NCBI RefSeq assembly: GCF_039727615.1
Contig: NZ_CP152474.1
Span: 1,674,001 to 1,738,000 of the forward strand
Source of the DNA: Leclercia sp. S52
Lineage (GTDB): Bacteria > Pseudomonadota > Gammaproteobacteria > Enterobacterales > Enterobacteriaceae
Reading direction: 5' to 3'
DNA: 64,000 nt
In this document: positions 10,591 through 20,839 of the stretch, one piece after another
How positions within the stretch are numbered: the stretch's first letter is position 1
Layout of the letters: each line of letters opens with the position of its first letter
Made by a program: the position numbers and the translations under genes
The notes under the pieces: model-generated
Database searches by the model: none
The model's input: the letters and a program-made list of their open reading frames with translations, nothing else
Told to the model about the DNA's origin: nothing

Positions 10591-11049
10591 CTATTTCAGA
10601 CGTTCAGCCAGATAGCGCTGATAATCCGGGATTAAAATCTCCACCTGGTCGTTGAACTGCGGAGAGGCAATGATAAAGTCCGCCGTCGACAGGTTGGTGG
10701 CGACCGGAATGTTCCAGACCGTCGCCAGACGCAGCAGCGCTTTAACATCCGGATCGTGCGGTACGGCATTCAGGGGATCCCAGAAGAAGATCAGCACATC
10801 AATCTTGCCTTCCGAAATCAGCGCGCCCACCTGCTGGTCGCCGCCCATCGGGCCGCTCAGCAACGCATTAACCTGAAGCCCGGTTTCGCGATGGATCAGA
10901 TTACCGGTGGTCCCGGTGGCTGACAGCTGGTGTTTTTCCAGCAGGGATTTGTGACGCTGAACCCAGTTGAGCAGCATCTGTTTGCAGTGATCGTGCGCCA
11001 CCAGCGCGATATGTTTGCGGTCCGGCAGTGTGCGGGTTGTGAGTTCCAT
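10591..11049 (-). CDS. mgsA: Methylglyoxal synthase
   Basis: MgsA converts dihydroxyacetone phosphate to methylglyoxal and phosphate, bypassing lower glycolysis when sugar phosphates accumulate. The 152-residue product has the family's phosphate-binding ATGTTG segment, the SGPMGGDQQ loop with the catalytic Asp, and FFWDPL. Length is that of the E. coli enzyme. It is the last gene before the REP cluster. Confidence 0.97.
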   Translation of the reverse strand: MELTTRTLPDRKHIALVAHDHCKQMLLNWVQRHKSLLEKHQLSATGTTGNLIHRETGLQVNALLSGPMGGDQQVGALISEGKIDVLIFFWDPLNAVPHDPDVKALLRLATVWNIPVATNLSTADFIIASPQFNDQVEILIPDYQRYLAERLK

Positions 11050-11128
11050 AATCTCTATCCGTTAGTTAACTGGTTACAGATTACTGGAAGCACCTGACGC
11101 TGCAAGGGAAAGGGATAAAAAATGCGGC

Positions 11129-11791
11129 TCAGGACGAGGGTTGTTGCTTCGCCCACTGCAGAAAACGGCTGCGGGTTTCGGGATCGGCCTGGGCAAACCA
11201 GTATTTGAGCCGCTGCTCCGTCAGATTCTGGGACTGCGGCGGCGGCATATCCAGCTCCGACACGCCGGATAGCAGGGTACTGTCATCGGCCATGGTGGTG
11301 GAGAACTGCGGTATCGAGGCGCTCTGACCGGCTTTGTTATAACGCTCGGTATCGTACTCGTAGTTCACGCCGGTCGGCGTATCGGTGATCGCCAGAATAT
11401 CCAGCTTCACCGGGATCGGGGTCGCATCGCCATCCAGCAGTTCAATATGCGGTGAACGATCAAAAAGTTGCGACTCTTTTTCTGTTTCCAGCCGGGGAAG
11501 GCTAAAATTAACCTGACTGATGCGCTGGGTGTTGAAGCTGGCGACCAGGGGAGGGGAGATATAGACCCGTTCTTCATGGTTGCCGATGCGAATGGTCTTC
11601 TCTACCCGAAACACAATCTGATGCGGGCCGTTATCCAGCTCAATGCTGTCCGCACCGCGCAGCAGGGAACTGGAGACTTTTTTTCCGTCCAGCACCAGCA
11701 GGTCGATGTCCGTAGAGAGCCGCAGCGTTGTGGCAAAAACGCAAACCGGCATGAGCAGCGCAAACAGACTCCAGGCAATGCCGGTTTTCAT
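11129..11791 (-). CDS. csgI: Periplasmic curli synthesis inhibitor CsgI (YccT, UPF0319)
   Basis: A 220-residue exported protein with a signal peptide ([20 protein letters not shown], cleavage after about residue 20) and a UPF0319 domain. E. coli YccT/CsgI lowers curli assembly by interfering with CsgA. That role is taken from the family and is not visible here. The gene is separate from mgsA by 79 bases and divergent from yccU. Confidence 0.9.
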   Translation of the reverse strand: MKTGIAWSLFALLMPVCVFATTLRLSTDIDLLVLDGKKVSSSLLRGADSIELDNGPHQIVFRVEKTIRIGNHEERVYISPPLVASFNTQRISQVNFSLPRLETEKESQLFDRSPHIELLDGDATPIPVKLDILAITDTPTGVNYEYDTERYNKAGQSASIPQFSTTMADDSTLLSGVSELDMPPPQSQNLTEQRLKYWFAQADPETRSRFLQWAKQQPSS

Positions 11792-11962
11792 AAAAAGCCC
11801 TCTTAAAAGACGCGCATCGCGAAGAATGTATCAAATTTTTTCTTCAAACATATTTACTAACATATAGACATTATCTGGCCATTTGCCCTCATGCAGACGT
11901 ATGGGATGGCCGGTTGCTCATACTGCCTTGATATTGATGTTGAACACGCCAGGAGGAAGTTC

Positions 11963-12376
11963 ATGAAACAGAACGATATAGCTGAAATCCTTTCCACCAC
12001 TCGAACGATTGCGCTGGTGGGAGCAAGCGACAAACCCGATCGCCCAAGTTACCGGGTAATGAAATATCTTCTCGATCAGGGCTATCACGTGATCCCGGTA
12101 TCGCCAAAAGTGGCGGGCAAAACGCTGTTAGGCCAGCAGGGATACGGCACCCTGGCGGAGGTACCGGAAAAAATCGATATGGTGGACGTATTCCGTAATT
12201 CGGAAGCCGCCTGGGGAGTGGCTCAGGAAGCCATTGCGGTTGGGGCGAAAACCCTGTGGTTACAGCTTGGGGTGATTAACGAACAGGCCGCGGTGCTGGC
12301 ACGTGACGCAGGGATGAACGTGGTGATGGACCGTTGCCCGGCAATCGAGATCCCACGCCTGGGCATGGCGAAGTAA
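11963..12376 (+). CDS. yccU: CoA-binding domain protein YccU
   Basis: A 137-residue protein with a Rossmann CoA-binding fold: [14 protein letters not shown] near the N-terminus, and [12 protein letters not shown] at the end. The start at 11963 is chosen because aggaggaa lies 5 bases upstream. The open frame extends 24 codons further, without a ribosome site. Function is unknown. It converges on hspQ with a terminator between. Confidence 0.92.
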   Translation: MKQNDIAEILSTTRTIALVGASDKPDRPSYRVMKYLLDQGYHVIPVSPKVAGKTLLGQQGYGTLAEVPEKIDMVDVFRNSEAAWGVAQEAIAVGAKTLWLQLGVINEQAAVLARDAGMNVVMDRCPAIEIPRLGMAK

Positions 12377-12381
12377 TAAAA

Positions 12382-12411
12382 AAACCCGGTCAGCCGAGGG
12401 CTACCGGGTTT
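12382..12411. terminator. Terminator between yccU and hspQ
   Basis: A nine-pair stem aaacccggt / accgggttt. The A-run to its left gives a U-run on the minus-strand transcript, so it fits hspQ best. It probably also slows yccU transcription. Confidence 0.75.
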
Positions 12412-12415
12412 CTCT

Positions 12416-12793
<378 letters not shown>

Positions 12794-13985
12794 TTACATG
12801 ATGCGACAGGCAAATCCTTTCAGATACAGCCCTTCCGGATAGGTAGCGATCACCGGATGATCGGCCGCCTGACGGAACTGCTCTATAAATTGTACATCAC
12901 GGCCAGCATCTACAGCGGCATCCGCGATAATTTTCTGGAACAATTCGGTGGTCATCAGGCCGGAACAGGAGAAGGTCAGCAGCACGCCGCCCGGGTTAAG
13001 CAGCTGGATCGCCAGCATGTTGATGTCTTTATAGCCGCGGCAGGCACCCATCAGCTGGTTTTTATTTTCGACGAACTTCGGCGGATCCATCACGATCACG
13101 TCAAACTTCTCGCCCTGGTCGCGGTATTTGCGCAGCAGCTTGAAGACATCATCGCGGACAAATTCGGCTTTGCTCAGATCCAGCTTGTTCAGCTCAACGT
13201 TCTGCTTTGCCACGTCCAGCGCTTCCTGCGACGTGTCGACGCTGACAACCTGGCGGCAGCCGCCCATCAGGGCTGAAACGGCAAAGCCACCGGTGTAGGA
13301 GAAGCAGTTCAGGACGCGTTTATCGGCAACGTACTGGCGGGTCGCCAGACGGCTGTCGCGCTGATCGAGGTAATAACCGGTCTTATGGCCCCCCCTGAAT
13401 ATCCACCAGCAGTTTCATACCGTGTTCTTCAATAGGCAGCAGGGCCGGCGGCAGTTCACCGGTGACCGGACCCTGGGTCAGCTCCATCCCCTCTTTTTTA
13501 CGCACCGCAACGTCGCTGCGATCGTAAATGGCGCATTCAGGATACTGCGCCTGCAGGGCGCTGATTAACGCCGCACGCTGATATTCAGCCCCCGCGCTTA
13601 ACAGCTGCAGCACCAGGAAGTTACCGAAACGGTCGATGGTCACGCCCGGAAGACCGTCGGATTCACCGGCGATCAGGCGATAGCTGTCCAGCCCGTCGCG
13701 TTTTGCCAGCCAGTCGCGCCACTGCTGCGCCTGCTGCAGACGACGCACGAAGAACGCGATATCGATGGTTTCGTCTTTATCGAAGGTCCAGACGCGGGCG
13801 CGGATCTGAGACGCCGGCGAGTATGCGCCGCGCGCTAGCCATTTCCCCTGATGATCAACGATATCGATGGTTTCACCGAGGTTGGCTTTGCCTTCCATAC
13901 GCGCAACCGCGCCGGAGAAGACCCAGGGATGGCGGCGCAACAAGGATTTCTCGCGCCCTTTGGCTAACACTAAACGTACACTCAT
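12794..13985 (-). pseudogene. rlmI: 23S rRNA m5C1962 methyltransferase RlmI, frameshifted at a C7 run
   Basis: RlmI methylates C1962 of 23S rRNA using SAM. The N-terminal PUA part ([13 protein letters not shown]) is read to LLVDIQGGP and stops. Removing one base from the C run at 13389-13395 restores [15 protein letters not shown] and the rest of the Rossmann methyltransferase domain, with [11 protein letters not shown] and the catalytic Cys in TFSCSGLM. The repaired product has exactly 396 residues, as in E. coli. It is divergent from the ybcL-like gene. Confidence 0.9.
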
Positions 13986-14161
13986 AATTTACTATTCTGT
14001 CGATTCCAGGGAAATGGCGCGTAGAGTAGCACAGATGGTCAGGGGCAATCATCTGCGGACACTATTGAGCGTTTCGGCACAAATTAAAATCGCTCTGGCA
14101 CATTCCCCCCTTTGCTGCAGGATTTACATTGGTGTTTCCAGCTCAGCAAAAGGAAACTCTA

Positions 14162-14719
14162 ATGAAAAAGCACATTGCAATCGCAGCAGCCACTCTGGCG
14201 GGGATGAGTTTTACGGTCTCAGCGGCATTACCTTTCAGCATCAGCAGTCGGGATATTTCCGGCGACCAGCGATTAACGCAGCATCAGGTCTTCGACGGGT
14301 TTGGCTGTCATGGCGGCAACCAATCGCCGCAGCTGACATGGAAAAATCAGCCACAGGGCACCAAAAGTTTTGCCATTACGGTGTATGACCCCGCGGCGCC
14401 TACCGGCAGCGGCTGGTGGCACTGGACCGTGGTGAACATACCTGTACAAACCCGGGATCTCCCTGCCGGTGCCGGCAACCAGAATAACGAGAAATTACCC
14501 GCCGGGGCGGTACAGGGGCGTAATGATTTCGGTTACTCTGGCTTTGGTGGCGCGTGCCCGCCAGAAGGGGACAAGCCTCACCCGTACCAGATCACCGTCT
14601 GGGCGCTGGATGTGGATGAGCTGCCCATCGATAAGAGCGCCAGCGGCGCACTGGTCGGCTTCATGCTCAACAGCCACGCGCTGGCGAAGGCGCAATTAAC
14701 CGCAACATACGCAAGATAG
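14162..14719 (+). CDS. YbcL/YbhB-family PEBP (Raf kinase inhibitor-like) exported protein
   Basis: A 185-residue periplasmic protein with signal peptide MKKHIAIAAATLAGMSFTVSA and a phosphatidylethanolamine-binding-protein fold. It carries the family signatures GCHGGNQSPQLTW, YDPAAPTGSGWWHW and YSGFGGACPPEGDKPHPY. The start at 14162 follows aaagga. It resembles E. coli YbcL, and the next gene resembles YbcM, the AraC regulator paired with ybcL in E. coli. A uropathogenic YbcL variant modulates neutrophil migration, but no such role can be claimed here. The pair interrupts the otherwise conserved rlmI-yccX order. Confidence 0.88.
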   Translation: MKKHIAIAAATLAGMSFTVSAALPFSISSRDISGDQRLTQHQVFDGFGCHGGNQSPQLTWKNQPQGTKSFAITVYDPAAPTGSGWWHWTVVNIPVQTRDLPAGAGNQNNEKLPAGAVQGRNDFGYSGFGGACPPEGDKPHPYQITVWALDVDELPIDKSASGALVGFMLNSHALAKAQLTATYAR

Positions 14720-14729
14720 GGAGGGACCG

Positions 14730-15518
14730 GTGCAGGATTTTCATTTTCAACATAAACATCTGACCACGGCTGAGATCAGTGCCAGCAAAATGCATCGCCT
14801 GCATCAGGTTAAGCTGTTTTATCCTGCCATCTGTCATATTACGCACGGCAGCAAGGTAATTATTCATGAGGATAGCCGTCTGGTCGCCACGCCCGATGAG
14901 TTAATCATCATCCCGGCGAATACGCCGATGGAGATCGTTAATCAGCCTGCACAGGGCATTTTTCATTCTGACTTGCTGCTGTTGTCACCGGAGATTATTG
15001 CGGAGTTTAAAACCCGCTACCTGCAGGACTGGCCACGGAGCAAAACAGACTCGCTCTGCGCGCCGCTCAGCGAAGGGCTGGCCTTTATGTGGGGCAATCT
15101 GCTGCACGCGGTGCGGCATGATTTTTCCGACGAGCTGCAAAAGCATCAGGCTTTCGGACTGCTGCTGGCGCTGCTGCATGACGGGATGGCGGGGCCGCTG
15201 CTTATCGAGCGCAACGTCAATCTCACGGAGCAGGTGCGGCAGTTCATCATGATGTCACCCGCCCGGGCATGGACCGCCCAGGATATCGCCAGTCGCCTGG
15301 CCGTCAGCGTGCCGACCCTACGCCGACGCTTACGCGAAGAGTCGCACAGCTTTCGCCAGATTGTGGAGGAGGTGCGCATGGCGGTTGCGCTGTCTCAATT
15401 GCAGTCGACCCGGCTGTCTGTCGGGGAGATCGCCATGCAGTGCGGATATCTTTCCAGCTCGCGTTTTACGGCCCGTTTCCGCCAGCATTATGGCTGCTTA
15501 CCCAAAACGTTACGCTAA
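14730..15518 (+). CDS. AraC-family transcriptional regulator, YbcM-like
   Basis: A 262-residue regulator. Residues 1-140 form a cupin-like sensing domain. Residues 165-260 hold two helix-turn-helix motifs (TAQDIASRLAVSVPTLRRRL and SVGEIAMQCGYLSSSRF). The start is GTG at 14730, with gggaggg just ahead. It follows the ybcL-like gene by 10 bases, so the two are an operon and this protein may regulate it. The effector is unknown. Confidence 0.87.
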   Translation: MQDFHFQHKHLTTAEISASKMHRLHQVKLFYPAICHITHGSKVIIHEDSRLVATPDELIIIPANTPMEIVNQPAQGIFHSDLLLLSPEIIAEFKTRYLQDWPRSKTDSLCAPLSEGLAFMWGNLLHAVRHDFSDELQKHQAFGLLLALLHDGMAGPLLIERNVNLTEQVRQFIMMSPARAWTAQDIASRLAVSVPTLRRRLREESHSFRQIVEEVRMAVALSQLQSTRLSVGEIAMQCGYLSSSRFTARFRQHYGCLPKTLR

Positions 15519-15580
15519 TCGCCCGGCCATAATTTGCTATTCTTGTGGTTCAGGGCCAGGCACGGATAAGGGGAAATATC

Positions 15581-15862
15581 ATGGCAAAAGTCTGCACCAT
15601 CGCGTGGGTTCATGGCACGGTTCAGGGGGTTGGCTTTCGTTACAGTACACAGCGTGAAGCCACAGATCTGGGGTTGACCGGATACGCGCGCAATATGGAT
15701 GACGGGAGCGTCGAGGTGGTGGCCTGCGGCGAGGCGGAGCAGGTCGACAAACTGCTTGCCTGGCTTAAGGCGGGCGGGCCGCGCATCGCCCGGGTTGAAA
15801 AGGTTCTGTCAGAACCGCATCAACCCGAGCGGGAATACGTTAATTTCGGCATTCGCCATTAA
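15581..15862 (+). CDS. yccX: Acylphosphatase
   Basis: A 93-residue enzyme hydrolysing carboxyl-phosphate bonds. The catalytic Arg and Asn are both present, in [10 protein letters not shown] and [10 protein letters not shown]. The start MAKVCTIAW has ggggaaat upstream. The 3' end overlaps the convergent tusE by 4 bases, as expected from the core gene order. Confidence 0.96.
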   Translation: MAKVCTIAWVHGTVQGVGFRYSTQREATDLGLTGYARNMDDGSVEVVACGEAEQVDKLLAWLKAGGPRIARVEKVLSEPHQPEREYVNFGIRH

Positions 15863-16188
15863 ATACATTTCACAGGCTTAGGCAGGCCGGCGATCTTGGT
15901 CGCCTGTTTTGCCGGGCCTTTCGGGAACAGTCGATACAAATAGCGGCTGTTGCCTTTCTCCTCGCCATACTTATTGGCCATCGCTTTCACCAGCATGCGG
16001 ATGGCGGGAGAAGTGTTAAATTCCAGATAGAAATCACGCACGAACCGCACCACTTCCCAGTGCTCCGGCGTCAGGGCGATAGACTCTTTTTCGGCAATAA
16101 CGGCCGCCAGACCTTCGCTCCACTGGCTGGTCTCTTTCAGATAGCCTTCGCTATCGGTCTCAATCTCTTTACCTTCAAAGTTCAGCAT
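15859..16188 (-). CDS. tusE: Sulfur relay protein TusE
   Basis: TusE accepts sulfur from TusBCD and passes it to MnmA for 2-thiouridine synthesis in tRNA. Starting at [12 protein letters not shown] the product has 109 residues, the E. coli length. An ATG two codons upstream is possible, and the ribosome site is weak for both. The conserved C-terminal Cys that carries persulfide is the penultimate residue (PKPVKCI). Confidence 0.95.
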   Translation of the reverse strand: MLNFEGKEIETDSEGYLKETSQWSEGLAAVIAEKESIALTPEHWEVVRFVRDFYLEFNTSPAIRMLVKAMANKYGEEKGNSRYLYRLFPKGPAKQATKIAGLPKPVKCI

Positions 16189-16233
16189 AATCATCACAGG
16201 TTTATCAAAACCGCCGCAGTTTACCAAAAAAAG

Positions 16234-16261
16234 AAAGCCCCGCATAAGCGGGGCTTTTTTA
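16234..16261 (-). terminator. Terminator between yccA and tusE
   Basis: Stem aaagccccgc / gcggggcttt with a TAA-rich loop and T6 on the right; A-rich sequence also lies on the left. Because yccA is read leftwards into it, it probably ends the yccA transcript. It can work on either strand. Confidence 0.75.
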
Positions 16262-16275
16262 TACAGCACTGTCGG

Positions 16276-16935
16276 TTAATCGCGGCTGGCGAAGCCAAGG
16301 ATGCTCAGCAGGCTGACAAAGATGTTGTACAGCGACACATACAGGCTCACGGTGGCGCGGATGTAGTTGGTCTCGCCGCCATGAATGATGTTGCTGGTTT
16401 CCATCAGGATCGCCCCGGAAGAGATCAGGATGAACACCGCGCTGATGGCCAGGTGCAGAGCCGGCAGCTGCAGGAAGATGTTTGCCACCATACCAACCAG
16501 CACGACCACGATGCCCGCCATCAGCATACCGCCGAGGAAAGACATGTCTTTGCGGGTGGTCAGCACGTAGGCGGAACAGCAGAAGAACACCAGCGCCGTA
16601 CCGCCCAGCGCCATACCGATCAGATCGCCCATACCGGCAGACAGATAGGTGTTAAGCATTGGCCCCAGGATGTAGCCCAGGAAACCGGTGAAGGCGAACG
16701 CGGACAAAATACCGACCGGCTTGTCAGCGGTTTTGTAGGTCAGGAACATCAGACCGTACATGCCGACCAGAGTCAGGATCAGCCCCGGAGACGGCAGCAT
16801 CAGCACGGTGCTGGCGGTTGCCGTCAGCGCGGAGAAGGCCAGCGTCAGGCTGAGCATAAAGTAAGTATTGCGCAGCACCTTGTGGGTGCTGAGTAGCGAT
16901 GTGCGGTCGCGTGAAGAACTAATTATACGATCCAT
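16276..16935 (-). CDS. yccA: FtsH modulator YccA (BI-1 family)
   Basis: A 219-residue, seven-segment inner membrane protein of the Bax-inhibitor-1 family. E. coli YccA is an FtsH substrate that can block FtsH from degrading SecY when translocons jam. Hydrophobic segments fill residues 28-215. The polar N-terminus ([15 protein letters not shown]) is what FtsH pulls on in E. coli. It is the last gene of the conserved core block. Confidence 0.94.
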   Translation of the reverse strand: MDRIISSSRDRTSLLSTHKVLRNTYFMLSLTLAFSALTATASTVLMLPSPGLILTLVGMYGLMFLTYKTADKPVGILSAFAFTGFLGYILGPMLNTYLSAGMGDLIGMALGGTALVFFCCSAYVLTTRKDMSFLGGMLMAGIVVVLVGMVANIFLQLPALHLAISAVFILISSGAILMETSNIIHGGETNYIRATVSLYVSLYNIFVSLLSILGFASRD

Positions 16936-17202
16936 GAGTCACTCTCTTATGACAGATGTAATTAACGGCAAGAATAGGAAACGACGCGCCGGTTACAAAG
17001 TGGTTTTACCCATCTTTACTCAGCGTCTTAGGGGCAGAGCCAGCATGAAATGTTCCACAGCGCGCTATATACAGAACGAACCGCGGTTTGTCAGGATTAA
17101 TCAGATCAAGCTCTTATAGGTCACTGAAATATATTGCCTTATTCCAGCCGCAACGCTAAGAGTTATTTTGCATTGTCAAAACTAAACTATAAGGCGAAGG
17201 AC

Positions 17203-18831
17203 ATGAAACCCTCATCACGCGCTACATTTACACTCTCTTTGCTGACGGCAGGTATCCTTTGCGCAAGCGCAACGGCCTTTGCCGCCAGCGTACCGGCAGG
17301 CACTGAGCTGGCAAAGAAGCAGGAACTGGTCAGGAATAATGGCAATGAACCGGCATCGCTCGATCCGCATAAAGTTGAAAGCGACGTCGAATTCAATATT
17401 ATCAGCGATTTGTTCGACGGACTGGTCAGCGTCTCGCCGGACGGGGAGATCCAACCGCGGCTGGCCGAAAAATGGGAGAACAAGGACAACACCGTCTGGA
17501 CGTTCCATCTCCGCCCGGGCATCACCTGGAGCGACGGCACCGCCATCACCGCTCAGGACGTGGTCTGGAGCTGGCAACGGCTGGTGGATGCGAAAACCGC
17601 CTCACCGTATGCCAGCTACCTCGGCAACATGCACCTGGTGAACGCCGCCGACATCGCCCAGGGTAAAAAAGCGCCTGACACCCTGGGGGTCAAAGCCCTG
17701 AACGACACCACCCTGGAAGTGACGCTGACTCAGCCAAACGCGGCATTTCTTGCCATGCTGGCGCACCCGTCGCTGGTGCCGGTCGATAAGGTGCTGATTG
17801 GCCGCTATGGTGATAAGTGGACCAAGCCGGAGCACTTTGTCAGCAGCGGGGCCTATACCCTCAGCCAGTGGGTAGTCAACGAGCGGATCGTTGCCGAGCG
17901 TAACCCGCGCTACTGGGATAACGCCCATACGGTGATCAACAAAGTGACGTACCTGCCCATCACCTCCGAAGCCGCCGAGGTGAACCGCTACAAGGCGGGC
18001 GAAATTGACATTGTCTACACCGTGCCGATCAACCAGTTTGCCCAGCTGCAAAAAACGATGGGCAGCGAGCTGGATGTCTCTCCGCAGCTGGCGACCTATT
18101 ACTACGAATTCAACACCACCCGTCCGCCGTTTAACGACCCGCGCGTGCGTCAGGCCCTGAATATGGCGCTGGATAAAGACGTCATTGCCGGGAAAGTGTT
18201 AGGGCAGGGACAGCGTCCGGCGTGGGTTATCAGCCAGCCGGATATCGGCGGGGTCAAACTGCACAATCCGGACTACGCCAGCTGGCCGCTGGAGAAACGC
18301 ATTGCCGAAGCGAAGAAGCTGCTGAACGAGGCGGGCTATAACGACAGCCATCCGCTGAGCTTTAAGCTGCTGTATAACACCTCGGAGTCGCACCAGCGGA
18401 TTGCCATCGCCGCCAGCTCGATGTGGAAGAAAAACCTCGGCGTGGAGGCGAAGCTGCAAAACCAGGAGTGGAAAACGATGCTGGACACCATGCACACCCA
18501 CAACTTTGATGCGGTGCGCTACGCCTGGATCGCCGATTACGACGATGCGGCCACCTTCCTGAATAACTTCCGTACCGGCGACAGCGAGAACACCAGCCAG
18601 TACAGCAACCCGGCTTATGACGAAGCGCTGGTTAATGCGGCAAAAGCGAAGACCACCGCCGAGCGCGGCACTTTCTACCAGCAGGCCGAGGATTTGCTGG
18701 CGCGGGACGTACCGGCGATCCCGGTCTATCACTACGTGCGCACCCACCTGGTGAAGCCGTGGGTTGGGGGCTTTACGCCGGATAAGTTGGGGTACTATTT
18801 CACCAAAGATATGTACATCAAAAAGCACTAA
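17203..18831 (+). CDS. OppA/MppA-family periplasmic peptide-binding protein
   Basis: A 542-residue solute-binding protein with a signal peptide (MKPSSRATFTLSLL to AFA) and the SBP_bac_5 fold. It has ELVRNNGNEPASLDPHK near the N-terminus, WSDGTAITAQDVV, and YAWIADYDDAATFL near the C-terminus. It is nearer to OppA and MppA (oligopeptide and murein tripeptide binding) than to DppA. The start at 17203 has gaagga upstream; a longer frame lacks a ribosome site. No permease or ATPase gene is adjacent, so it probably feeds the OppBCDF membrane complex encoded elsewhere. The 267 bases upstream hold promoter sequence and no gene. Confidence 0.88.
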   Translation: MKPSSRATFTLSLLTAGILCASATAFAASVPAGTELAKKQELVRNNGNEPASLDPHKVESDVEFNIISDLFDGLVSVSPDGEIQPRLAEKWENKDNTVWTFHLRPGITWSDGTAITAQDVVWSWQRLVDAKTASPYASYLGNMHLVNAADIAQGKKAPDTLGVKALNDTTLEVTLTQPNAAFLAMLAHPSLVPVDKVLIGRYGDKWTKPEHFVSSGAYTLSQWVVNERIVAERNPRYWDNAHTVINKVTYLPITSEAAEVNRYKAGEIDIVYTVPINQFAQLQKTMGSELDVSPQLATYYYEFNTTRPPFNDPRVRQALNMALDKDVIAGKVLGQGQRPAWVISQPDIGGVKLHNPDYASWPLEKRIAEAKKLLNEAGYNDSHPLSFKLLYNTSESHQRIAIAASSMWKKNLGVEAKLQNQEWKTMLDTMHTHNFDAVRYAWIADYDDAATFLNNFRTGDSENTSQYSNPAYDEALVNAAKAKTTAERGTFYQQAEDLLARDVPAIPVYHYVRTHLVKPWVGGFTPDKLGYYFTKDMYIKKH

Positions 18832-18935
18832 GGGCCGGCGGTAAGATGTTGTGCTGATAAAATGGTCAGAGTGTCGTCTATTCAACCGATTAAACGCATT
18901 TTGACTATTTTTCAGGCGAACGATTGTGCTCATAC

Positions 18936-18964
18936 TTTACAGCGCATACGGAGGTGTTTATAGT
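18936..18964 (+). promoter_or_regulatory. Promoter of serT copy 1
   Basis: TTTACA, 17 bases, TATAGT, followed by a GC-containing discriminator. The tRNA begins 12 bases after the -10. The arrangement recurs at copy 2. Confidence 0.75.
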
Positions 18965-18976
18965 TCGCCTCACTTA

Positions 18977-19064
18977 GGAAGCGTGGCCGAGCGGTTGAAG
19001 GCACCGGTCTTGAAAACCGGCGACCCGAAAGGGTTCTAGAGTTCGAATCTCTACGCTTCCGCCA
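18977..19064 (+). tRNA. serT: tRNA-Ser (anticodon TGA), copy 1
   Basis: An 88-base class II tRNA with encoded CCA. The acceptor ggaagcg pairs with cgcttcc, and the D arm, the long variable arm (cgacccgaaagggttc) and gttcgaatc are in place. The anticodon loop is cttgaaa with TGA. It matches E. coli serT apart from compensated or minor changes, and it sits after yccA as in E. coli. It is identical to the copy at 30991. Confidence 0.97.
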
Positions 19065-19071
19065 AATTTGG

Positions 19072-19105
19072 AAAACCCTGCGATAGCAATATCGCAGGGT
19101 TTTTT
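19072..19105. terminator. Terminator after serT copy 1
   Basis: Stem aaccctgcgata / tatcgcagggtt with loop gcaa, and T6 on the right. It ends the tRNA transcript and may also serve the convergent xylosidase gene. Confidence 0.85.
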
Positions 19106-19112
19106 CTTTTGC

Positions 19113-20793
19113 TTAACTAAACCGTGATTCGCTGGCGTCCCAGCTAAAGGCGCCATCTGCCGTTAACCTATCGCCAAGCTCCTGATAAACGAAGTCATAA
19201 AAATCGGCGCTAGTATCGTAACCCGAGTAATCGACGACCGCGAGGCCCACGAATGCGCCGGTAAAGAACCCGCCATAGCTTTGCAGGACATAATCATCGG
19301 AAAGAACAGCAGCATCTAATTTGACCGGGATCTCAGTGAAACTGACGCCGTCAAAGCTGTATTCATAGGTATAACTTTGCTTACGAACTTTCGTGCGGAA
19401 CCAGACGTATTCTGTCCCCTCGGGGATCTTGATGGCGTTATCTTTCAAATAAGACGTATATTTTCCACGGTTATTTTCACCGATTTCGATCACCGAGCCA
19501 TTCATTTCATTCCAGGTGATGAACACAAAACTCCAGTGACGGTCATTATAATAATTTGTCAGGCCAGCCATTTGCTGATAACTAAATGGATTAAATTTGA
19601 CTTTCACCTGAGCATCAAAATAAAAGGCCTGCCAGCGTCGGGCAATCAGCGAAAGGTCATGGGTATTCGCTAAAGAACCTTGTCCAGTTAACGTCAGCTT
19701 TCCATCGCCCGTGGTCCCCATTTTTTCTGTGAACGGGACGCGAAGCGTATTCCAGTTAATATCCAGTGTCGCGGTGGTGAAATTATCGTGCTGGCTATGA
19801 TCTTTTGCGCTTTCGGTAAAAATGGCATCGGCTGGCCCTTCGACAAAGGTCTTTCCACCATGGCCTCCTGCAATACGTGGCCAGCCATCTTCATCCCAAT
19901 ACACTTTCTGGATGGACGTTTCACGGCCAAGGGTTGACCAGCCACGCGGATCGTAGGCTGATTCACCCGGGCGATTCCACGGACGCGCGCAAAGCGAGGC
20001 ATAATACCATTCACCGCCGGGGGTCGAAACCAACGCACCATGACCCTGCTTCTGGATATAGCTGTCTGGCGTATCGACGTTCGTTAAGAATACCTCTCCC
20101 GGTTGTGTTTCAAAGCTGTTGGCCTCTAAGGTTCTGGATCGCGCAACCACCTCCTGGTGGGTAAATACAGTCCCGCCCTGAGCGGCGAAAAGATAGTAAT
20201 AGCCGTTCAGTTTATAGAGATGTGGCCCCTCAACCAGTGCAACGGCAGTGCCGCGATAAATAGTCCGCGCGGTCTCCGGTTTTAATTTTAAGGTCCGGGT
20301 ATCCAGCTCCGTTAAGGTGATGCCATCAAAAGGATGATGGTATTCGCGATGGTCCCAGGTTTGCTGAACGATATATTTACGCCCATCGTCGTCATGGAAG
20401 AGTGACGCATCAAAACCGACGCCGTTAAGTTTGACAGGATCTGTCCAGGGACCACGAATATCGGTGGCGGTGGTCAGATAATTGATCATGTCCTTAAACG
20501 CACCTTCTGTGATTTTCACGTCCGTATAAACCAACCAGAATTTGCCGTCGGCGTAAGAGAGTGCCGGAGCCCAAATCCCCCCCTGACGAAGGATTGCCTC
20601 GCATATCTAACAGCGCTGTGGTTGATAATGGGCTGGGCAGCAGATTCCAGTTTTGCAGGTCTTTGGATTCATGTAAACGAACGCCGGGAAACCACTCAAA
20701 GGTTGAGTTTGCAATATAGTAGGTGTCTTCTACACGGATAATGCTTGGGTCTGGGTTAAAACCAGGGAGTACAGGGTTCTGAATAAGCGACAT
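19113..20793 (-). pseudogene. xynB: GH43 beta-xylosidase, frameshifted at a C7 run
   Basis: A glycoside hydrolase family 43 enzyme that would release xylose from xylo-oligosaccharides in the cytosol. The N-terminus has [17 protein letters not shown] with the catalytic-base Asp, and [16 protein letters not shown]. The frame breaks after NPSSGG at the C run 20577-20583. One base fewer gives [16 protein letters not shown] and continues into [10 protein letters not shown], for 559 residues. VEGPHLYK holds the likely general-acid Glu. Residues about 330-540 form the beta-sandwich common in XynB enzymes. The gene is clearly more AT-rich than its neighbours. It follows xynT by 46 bases. Confidence 0.88.
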
Positions 20794-20839
20794 ATCATTC
20801 TACCTTTTTAATGTTTTTCTGACTGATATTCTTCTGAGA

